Assembly (NCBI RefSeq): GCF_900105625.1
Contig: NZ_FNSD01000001.1
Location: 4,278,001 to 4,342,000 of the forward strand
Source: Terriglobus roseus
GTDB taxonomy: Bacteria > Acidobacteriota > Terriglobia > Terriglobales > Acidobacteriaceae
Direction: 5' to 3'
Length of the DNA stretch: 64,000 bases
In this document: positions 58,882 through 64,000 of the stretch, piece after piece
Position numbering within the stretch: the first letter of the stretch is position 1
Layout of the letters: every line of letters starts with the position of its first letter
Made by a program: the position numbers and the translations under genes
The notes under the pieces: model-generated
Databases searched by the model: none
Told to the model about the DNA's origin: nothing
Seen by the model: only the letters and a program-made list of their open reading frames with translations

Positions 58882-60218
58882 CCGGCGACTTCCGTCGCGG
58901 ACTCCGCAGACTGGTTCTGTGCCAGCGTGAAGCGTCGGCGCTGTGCGTCAAAGTCGAACAGCTCAGCGTACCGGCCCCAGTTGATGGCCGTCTCCAATTG
59001 ACGCAGTGTCTCTTCCTCGCTGAACTGTTCATCCAGCATGTCGTGAAAGAACTCTTCCGGAACGGTGCCGTCGCTCTTCGCTTCCAGCGCTCGCATGATC
59101 TGCCGCAGCAGTAGAACGTTCTTCACTGCGGCTTCCCGGAAGATCTCTTTCTGACGGAGGATCTCGGCGTTCGCGAACTCGGCGCCGATGGGCGTCAGGT
59201 CGGCGTCGCCCTCGGTGACCTGTAGAAAGCCAAGCAGCGAGGACGCATCCACGATGGGCAGAAGATCGTCGACTTCAAACGCAAGGTCATCCGCAAGGCG
59301 ATAGATATCCGCCTTGCCGCCATGATCGACCATCAGCTCCAGCAGACCTGCAATACCGCCCGGTCGTGCGTGCGGCAGCATTTGGTAGCTCATCAGGCGT
59401 TGATCCCGGACGCGTTTGCCGTCGGCGGTGCGCGGCAGCGCGGGGGGCTGCGCCTCGGGCTGGGTCAATACCTTGTAGATGTAGTCCACCAGCTGCGTGA
59501 ATGCGGCAGCCTTGCGATCACGCGGATGCTGCAATGCCACGCGGAAATCGGTGCGCACGTGGCCCGGATTGCGGCCAAGCACGATGATGCGATCAGCCAG
59601 CAGAACGGCTTCTTCAATGTTATGCGTCACGATAAAGATCGCCTGCGTCGGCATGGTCTTCTTCTGCCACAGTTCCAGCAGCTCTGAGCGCAGGTTCTCC
59701 GCAGTAAGCACATCCAGGGCAGAGAAGGGCTCGTCCATGAAGAGTACTTCCGGCTCAACTACAAGGGCACGTGCGAAGCCAACACGTTGCCGCATGCCGC
59801 CTGAGAGTTCCTTCGGGTAGGCGTGCTGGAAGCCGTCAAGGCCGACCGTGTCAAGCATCTTCAGGGCACGCTTGCGGCGCTCGGCCGACTCCATGCCGCG
59901 CGCCTGCAGCGGCGCTTCAACATTCTCAAGGACAGTAAGCCAAGGGAACAGAGCGAAGCTTTGAAAGACGATGGCAACATTGATGTCGGCTTGGGCAATG
60001 GGCTTTTCATGCCAATAGACCTGACCGGCGGATGGGATGGAGAGTCCCGTCAACATCCGCATCAGTGTCGATTTACCGGATCCGGAAGGACCCAGCAGGG
60101 CAACAATTTCACCCGGCACAATGGCCAGGTCCGTTGGCGAGATGACCTGGATGCGGTTCTCGCTCGGCTGGGCGTAGTACTTCTCAACGCGCTCTGCGCG
60201 GATAATTGCCTGCTGCAT
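58878..60218 (-). CDS. ABC ATPase (nitrate/sulfonate type) with C-terminal AAA-associated domain
   Basis: ATPase of 446 residues. Walker A GPSGSGKST (43-51), signature ELSGGMRQRVGF, Walker B VLFMDEPFSALD and H-loop VTHN. Residues about 280-430 form the AAA-associated C-terminal domain, with LLELMVDHGGKADIYRLADD, which replaces the usual solute sensor parts. GGGAG before ATG 60218 fixes the start. It drives the fused permease encoded just downstream; the substrate is unknown. Confidence 0.9.
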   Translation of the reverse strand: MQQAIIRAERVEKYYAQPSENRIQVISPTDLAIVPGEIVALLGPSGSGKSTLMRMLTGLSIPSAGQVYWHEKPIAQADINVAIVFQSFALFPWLTVLENVEAPLQARGMESAERRKRALKMLDTVGLDGFQHAYPKELSGGMRQRVGFARALVVEPEVLFMDEPFSALDVLTAENLRSELLELWQKKTMPTQAIFIVTHNIEEAVLLADRIIVLGRNPGHVRTDFRVALQHPRDRKAAAFTQLVDYIYKVLTQPEAQPPALPRTADGKRVRDQRLMSYQMLPHARPGGIAGLLELMVDHGGKADIYRLADDLAFEVDDLLPIVDASSLLGFLQVTEGDADLTPIGAEFANAEILRQKEIFREAAVKNVLLLRQIMRALEAKSDGTVPEEFFHDMLDEQFSEEETLRQLETAINWGRYAELFDFDAQRRRFTLAQNQSAESATEVAG

Positions 60219-60392
60219 GCCGTCTCCCTTGGTTGAGGCGGAAAGCTGATCAGAAAACCCTGGGCTTAGGTTGGGCGGACGGTCCGAGAGGCCAGAAGGC
60301 CCATCGTGCTCTCTGAGCCTAACATCCCTTCCTGTCACAGCAACTTCCACAACTTGCAAAGAGGTTTAGGGTCGAGTAGAACTGAGACTGAC

Positions 60393-60764
60393 ATGACGAC
60401 TTCCTCCACAAAACCGCGCGTTCTGGTTGCCGACGATGAACAGGTCATCGCGAACACGCTTGCGATCATCCTGAATCAGGCCGGCTTTGAAGCCAGGGCC
60501 GTTTACTCCGGCGAAAATGCCGTTGAGTGCCTGGACGAGTTTCAGCCGAACATGCTGATCTCAGACGTAATCATGACCGGCATGACCGGTATCGAGGCCG
60601 CCATCAAGGTCCGTGCCAAGCTGCCCAGCTGCAAGATCCTGCTGTTCAGCGGCCAGGCCGCTACGGCTGACCTGCTGGAAAAGGCACGCGCCCAGGGGCA
60701 CGAGTTCGAGATCCTGGCCAAGCCCGTTCACCCAACCGATCTGCTCGCAAAGCTTCGCAGCTAA
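60393..60764 (+). CDS. Single-domain response regulator
   Basis: Receiver-only protein of 123 residues. Acidic residues D14-D15, phosphorylation site D58 (LISDVIMTGMTG), S86 (LLFSGQ) and K110 (LAKPVHP) are all present, so unlike the receiver at 47191 it is complete. It is divergent from the ABC operon, ended by a strong terminator, and has no kinase partner in the window. Confidence 0.88.
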   Translation: MTTSSTKPRVLVADDEQVIANTLAIILNQAGFEARAVYSGENAVECLDEFQPNMLISDVIMTGMTGIEAAIKVRAKLPSCKILLFSGQAATADLLEKARAQGHEFEILAKPVHPTDLLAKLRS

Positions 60765-60782
60765 ATGTTTCGATGAAGTGAA

Positions 60783-60804
60783 AAGGCCTCCTCTGGGAGG
60801 CCTT
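60783..60804. terminator. Bidirectional intrinsic terminator
   Basis: Stem AAGGCCTCC/GGAGGCCTT (9 bp, TCTG loop), wrapped by AAGTGA/TCACTT flanks. It sits between the rightward response regulator and the leftward glycosyltransferase gene. Confidence 0.87.
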
Positions 60805-60834
60805 ATCACTTGGGTGGGAGTATTGCGTGCACCT

Positions 60835-61662
60835 TTACAAAGTGGAACGTTCTCCGCGAACGAGCTCGATTCGCTTTAGTTCGATCAGGTACTCGTAGAA
60901 GCTGGACAGCGTGCTATACGTGAAGCCTGCGTATCCGTCCAGTACCGCCCCGCGAATGAACATCATGTAAAACCACTTGAGCAAAGGCCGCATGGGCAGC
61001 TGGAAGAAGAGTGCCTTTTGCGCTGCTCGCTTCACCGCGCGGTCCTTTGCGAAAAGAGCGATACGCAGCGATGCGTCAACCGTGGCGGCACCACTCGCCA
61101 GAAGCTGCGCCTCCATCGTCGAATACACGTTATGCTTTGCCACCCAGTGAGCAATGCCCTTTGAAAACGGGTAGTGGTTCAGGGGGCAGATTAGCTCGAT
61201 GATGCGACCATCAACCTCAAGGACCTCATTGATCTCGCGCACGTAGCGCGCTCGTCCGCGCCTGACCAGCCGCGTGTAAAAAGGCGTAATCTGAGCGTGC
61301 TTCAGCCAGGTGTCCCAAAGGTAGTCATGCCGGCGAAGGCGAAACCCATCGACGTCCGTGGGCGCCTTTGCAACTGCTTGTTGCATTTCCTCAACGAGTT
61401 CAGGCGTTGGGCGTTCGTCAGCGTCAAGGATCAGCAGCCACGGATGCCGGAAGGCCGGCTGTGTCAACGAGGCGTTACGCTGTGCAGCGTAGTTGTCAAA
61501 GACTCGCTCGTGCACCGTCGCGCCAAGTCTGCGCGCCATCTCCTGCGTGCCATCCGTGCTTAGGGAATCGAAAACGTGCACATCGTCTGAGAACGCCACG
61601 CTGCGAATCGCGCCGTCAATGTCCGCACTTTCGTTTCTGGTGAGGATCACGACGGAGATCAC
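60835..61662 (-). CDS. GT2-family glycosyltransferase (WaaE-like)
   Basis: Inverting GT-A glycosyltransferase of 275 residues. It starts with ISVVILTRNESADIDGAIRS and has DSLSTDGTQEMARRLGA and LLILDADERPTPELVEEM, where DADE is the metal-binding motif of the WaaE/KdtX group. The C-terminal helices may attach to the membrane. It is the last gene of a leftward cluster overlapping the acetyltransferase by four bases; lipopolysaccharide core or exopolysaccharide synthesis is likely. Confidence 0.88.
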   Translation of the reverse strand: MISVVILTRNESADIDGAIRSVAFSDDVHVFDSLSTDGTQEMARRLGATVHERVFDNYAAQRNASLTQPAFRHPWLLILDADERPTPELVEEMQQAVAKAPTDVDGFRLRRHDYLWDTWLKHAQITPFYTRLVRRGRARYVREINEVLEVDGRIIELICPLNHYPFSKGIAHWVAKHNVYSTMEAQLLASGAATVDASLRIALFAKDRAVKRAAQKALFFQLPMRPLLKWFYMMFIRGAVLDGYAGFTYSTLSSFYEYLIELKRIELVRGERSTL

Positions 61663-62291
61663 GTTAAGGAATCCTCAAGGACTGTTTCCATCACGGGAAT
61701 GCCGCTGGTGTTGACACGTGCTCTCAGGGCTACCGCCGGATTACCCGCATAGACGGTCCACGGCTCCAGCGAACGCGTCGCAACCGAACCGAGCCCGAGC
61801 ACGGCACCTACGCCCACCTGTACGCCGGGCCCGACCGAGGCGCGGGCGCAGATCCAGCAGTACGCGCCGAATCGCATCTCGTACGCGAGTAAGGGAAAGG
61901 CTGCGGAGTTGTAATCGTGCGTGGCCCCACAAAGGTAAGCTCCCTGAGACAGAATGGAGTGCGAACCGAAGTGCATGGGCGCAGGGTTGTAGATCTCCAC
62001 ACCGTCCGCCGCCGTGACTTGGTCGGCGCAGCGGAGATTCCACGGAGCCCAGATGCGCGATCCAGGATAGAAGTGGCAGTGGGGGCCCATGGTTGCGCCG
62101 AAGCTACGCAGAAGAGCGACTCGCCAGGCGTGCAGCGGCCTTGGCGAGGTGCGGTAGAGGGTCAGCCAAACCAATTGCCACAGCAGGCGGACGAGTCGAT
62201 TCTTGCGTGAGAAAGCCGGTCGCAGGTACGGGTCCGCGATGCCGTCAGCGGCAATGTGCTGCGACGCGTCGTAGGCCACTTCGCGAGCCAT
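61659..62291 (-). CDS. Hexapeptide-repeat acyltransferase (WcaF-like)
   Basis: Left-handed beta-helix acetyltransferase of 210 residues. The hexapeptide repeats are seen in GPHCHFYPGSRIWAPWNLRC, then HSILSQGAYLCGATHDYNS with the usual catalytic-type His, and VGPGVQVGVGAVLGLGSVAT. WcaF-like enzymes acetylate exopolysaccharide sugars. It overlaps both neighbours by one to four bases, so the cluster is one operon. Confidence 0.87.
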   Translation of the reverse strand: MAREVAYDASQHIAADGIADPYLRPAFSRKNRLVRLLWQLVWLTLYRTSPRPLHAWRVALLRSFGATMGPHCHFYPGSRIWAPWNLRCADQVTAADGVEIYNPAPMHFGSHSILSQGAYLCGATHDYNSAAFPLLAYEMRFGAYCWICARASVGPGVQVGVGAVLGLGSVATRSLEPWTVYAGNPAVALRARVNTSGIPVMETVLEDSLT

Positions 62292-63454
62292 CAGCGCCCC
62301 CTGCCTTCAAGATGCGCCTGCCGAAAGAGAGCCATGATCGTCTGCGCAGTCTCAAGCATGTCAAAGCGCGAGCGGAAGCACTCTGCCGCCTGCTCGCTCA
62401 TCTTCAAACGATCTCCGGGATCCATTGCAATCCAGCGTTCCAGCAGCCGGCGTGTTCCTTCCAGCGTGTCCGCTTCAATCAGCGTGCAGCCCTGGTCCGC
62501 CAGCATGTCGCCGATGTTCACTTTGTCGCTCAGCAGTACAGGCAGTCCGGCGGCAAGCGCCTCAGCCACAGCGATACCGAAATTTTCCTGATGCGACGGA
62601 AGAATGAATGCCTCGGCTGCACGGAATGCACCCCACTTCGCCGGGCCACGCAGGATGCCTGGCCAGTGCACACGGTCGGCGCAGCCAGCCCTTTCTGCGA
62701 TTGCGTTCAGTTCCGGCACCCACCCCGTCTCGTCCGGCCCGGCCATCACCAGTTGCAGATCAGGATCAGTCGCTGAGAGATCCGCAAACGCCTGCAGCAG
62801 CAGGTCGCAACCCTTCTTGGGGTGGACGCGGCTCAGGTAGATGAGGAAGCGCTTGCCGCGGACCTGTGGCACAAGCTCCAAAAAAGTAGCGATGTCCTTC
62901 GCGGGGTCCGTCTGCGGAGCACGAATACCGTAGGGAACCACCTGAGGTCGCCACTTCCAGAATGCGAAGCTCTCCTGTGCCAGCCGTTCTTCGGTGTCCG
63001 TCGTAAACAGCACGCGATAAGCCGAACGCAACACCCAGTACTCCACCGGATACCAATAGAGGACCTTCTTCAAATGCTTCAGACGGTAGCGGCGTTTGAA
63101 GTAGGGGTCCAGCATGCCGTGCGAGAAGACCATGTACGGCTTGCGGCCTCGCACTGCCAGCATCGCTGCGAGACCGTTGTACTGCCAAAGGCCATTGACG
63201 ATGACGCCGTCAAAGCGATGGATGTTATCGCGCAGCCAGGGCAGCAGTCGCTTGTTATAGGCAAAGGTGGCGCGGACGGGTCCGAGAGCGTGTACCGGAT
63301 AGGGAAGGTTTTGGAGATACGGTGCGTCGGGCGGGTCTGACGTCACGGCTTCGCCGATGTATCCTTCATCGGCGTAGCTGAACAGGGTCCGCACACCCTC
63401 AATGGGGCCGCCTGCAGCTGGATTCAGCGTTGAAATGATATGAAGAATTCGCAT
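62291..63454 (-). CDS. GT4-family glycosyltransferase
   Basis: Retaining GT-B glycosyltransferase of 387 residues. N-terminal MRILHIISTLNPAAGGPIEG, the GMLDPYFKRRYRLKHLKK segment, then donor-domain ISLOR-type YLSRVHPKKGCDLLLQAF and the E-x7-E motif in PSHQENFGIAVAEALAAGLP. A role in building a polysaccharide repeat unit is likely. It is six bases from the partial GT4 gene upstream. Confidence 0.9.
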   Translation of the reverse strand: MRILHIISTLNPAAGGPIEGVRTLFSYADEGYIGEAVTSDPPDAPYLQNLPYPVHALGPVRATFAYNKRLLPWLRDNIHRFDGVIVNGLWQYNGLAAMLAVRGRKPYMVFSHGMLDPYFKRRYRLKHLKKVLYWYPVEYWVLRSAYRVLFTTDTEERLAQESFAFWKWRPQVVPYGIRAPQTDPAKDIATFLELVPQVRGKRFLIYLSRVHPKKGCDLLLQAFADLSATDPDLQLVMAGPDETGWVPELNAIAERAGCADRVHWPGILRGPAKWGAFRAAEAFILPSHQENFGIAVAEALAAGLPVLLSDKVNIGDMLADQGCTLIEADTLEGTRRLLERWIAMDPGDRLKMSEQAAECFRSRFDMLETAQTIMALFRQAHLEGRGR

Positions 63455-63460
63455 ACTGGC

Positions 63461-64000
63461 CTATTTAGCTGCTCCTTGTATGGGCAACTTGGTGACATAC
63501 CGAAGAGCTTCCTTCAGTCCACGCAAATCCTCGCGGTAGCTCCAACGCGACAGGATGTCACGGCTTCGCTGGCCCATCCTTTCACTTTTGCCTGGTTCAA
63601 GGGTCGCCGCGAGCGCATCCCGGAGCTTTGCGATATCGCCCACTGGGTACACGTAGCCATTCTCTCCATCCCGCAAAAGGTCCGCAGCGCAGCCCACATC
63701 ACTGGACACGATCACCGGCAGGCCGGTAGCCATAGCCTCATTCGTGATCAAGCCCCATGCTTCGTGCCGGGACGGTAAGACGAAGACCGTGCTCAGGTCG
63801 AAGAAGCGCGGCAGTTCGCTCTGGTTCCGGAAGCCCAGAAAGCGAATGCCTTCCATGCCGCTTGCCTCGGCGCGCTGTTGCAGTTGCGCGCGCATCTCAC
63901 CATCGCCCACGATAAGCAGGTAGGGAGTAAGCGTCGTCTCGGAGCGAAGGCGCAGGTAGGCCTCCAGCAGATGGTCCGCATGCTTTCGCTCCTGAAGCTT
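63461..64000 (-). CDS. GT4-family glycosyltransferase, C-terminal part (cut by window end)
   Basis: The reading frame is open to the right edge and gives about 179 residues of a GT-B donor domain. It has YLLIVGDGEMR, GIRFLGFRNQSELPRFFDLS and VLPSRHEAWGLITNEAMATG with the E-x7-E motif, then SDVGCAADLLRDGENGYVYP. The N-terminal acceptor domain lies beyond the window. Confidence 0.88.
   Translation of the reverse strand, partial: KLQERKHADHLLEAYLRLRSETTLTPYLLIVGDGEMRAQLQQRAEASGMEGIRFLGFRNQSELPRFFDLSTVFVLPSRHEAWGLITNEAMATGLPVIVSSDVGCAADLLRDGENGYVYPVGDIAKLRDALAATLEPGKSERMGQRSRDILSRWSYREDLRGLKEALRYVTKLPIQGAAK

Noticed and set aside
1-64000. CRISPR array, prophage or integrative element
   Set aside because: No regularly spaced direct repeats, integrase, transposase or structural phage gene was found in the window.

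Overview
The window looks like chromosomal DNA of an acidobacterium of the Terriglobia type (Terriglobus, Granulicella or Edaphobacter relatives). This is an inference from gene families and layout: a GC-rich sequence, a fused BcsA-BcsB cellulose synthase, a secretin ending in a cohesin-like domain, BlaI/M56 modules, HldE-type heptose synthesis and interspersed palindromic repeats. No phage, transposase or CRISPR array was seen. There is one tRNA (Lys).

Layout. 0-8 kb: the end of a signal peptidase I gene, a tiny secreted Arg/His/Tyr peptide, glycolytic tpiA and pgk, then a leftward unit DUF2164, BlaI-type repressor, M56 membrane peptidase and HtrA protease, and gap. 8-11 kb: a P-loop kinase-like gene and an osmoprotectant-type ABC transporter (ATPase, permease, lipoprotein binding protein). 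11-17 kb: DUF3224, flavin-binding stress protein, a type IV pilin-like protein, LolA, a cupin, and an EF-hand / ApbE-DUF2271 / PepSY set that looks like an extracytoplasmic flavin module. 17-26 kb: cupin, M16 peptidase, GNAT, YvcK, hydroxyacid dehydrogenase, TPR protein, DUF4254, glycosyltransferase and HldE, then tRNA-Lys and an acyltransferase.

27-42 kb is a complete cellulose operon: BcsQ with a very long N-terminal extension, fused BcsAB, BcsZ and a very large BcsC. 42-49 kb: two polytopic membrane proteins, argS, and the smpB-pepA-response regulator set. 49-54 kb: secretin with cohesin-like domain, two pseudopilins and an unusual small protein with a possible urocanase-like fold; then engB. 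54-60 kb: a cytoplasmic GH13 amylase, a short AI-2E-type membrane protein, a repeat element, and an ABC transporter of the nitrate/sulfonate type without a binding protein. 60-64 kb: a single-domain response regulator and a leftward polysaccharide cluster (GT2, hexapeptide acetyltransferase, two GT4), cut by the window end.

The most interesting systems are the BlaI-M56-HtrA unit with two matching palindromic operators, one lying inside the first codons of htrA; the EF-hand/ApbE/PepSY set with two dyads upstream; the giant BcsQ; and the secretin-cohesin/pseudopilin unit.
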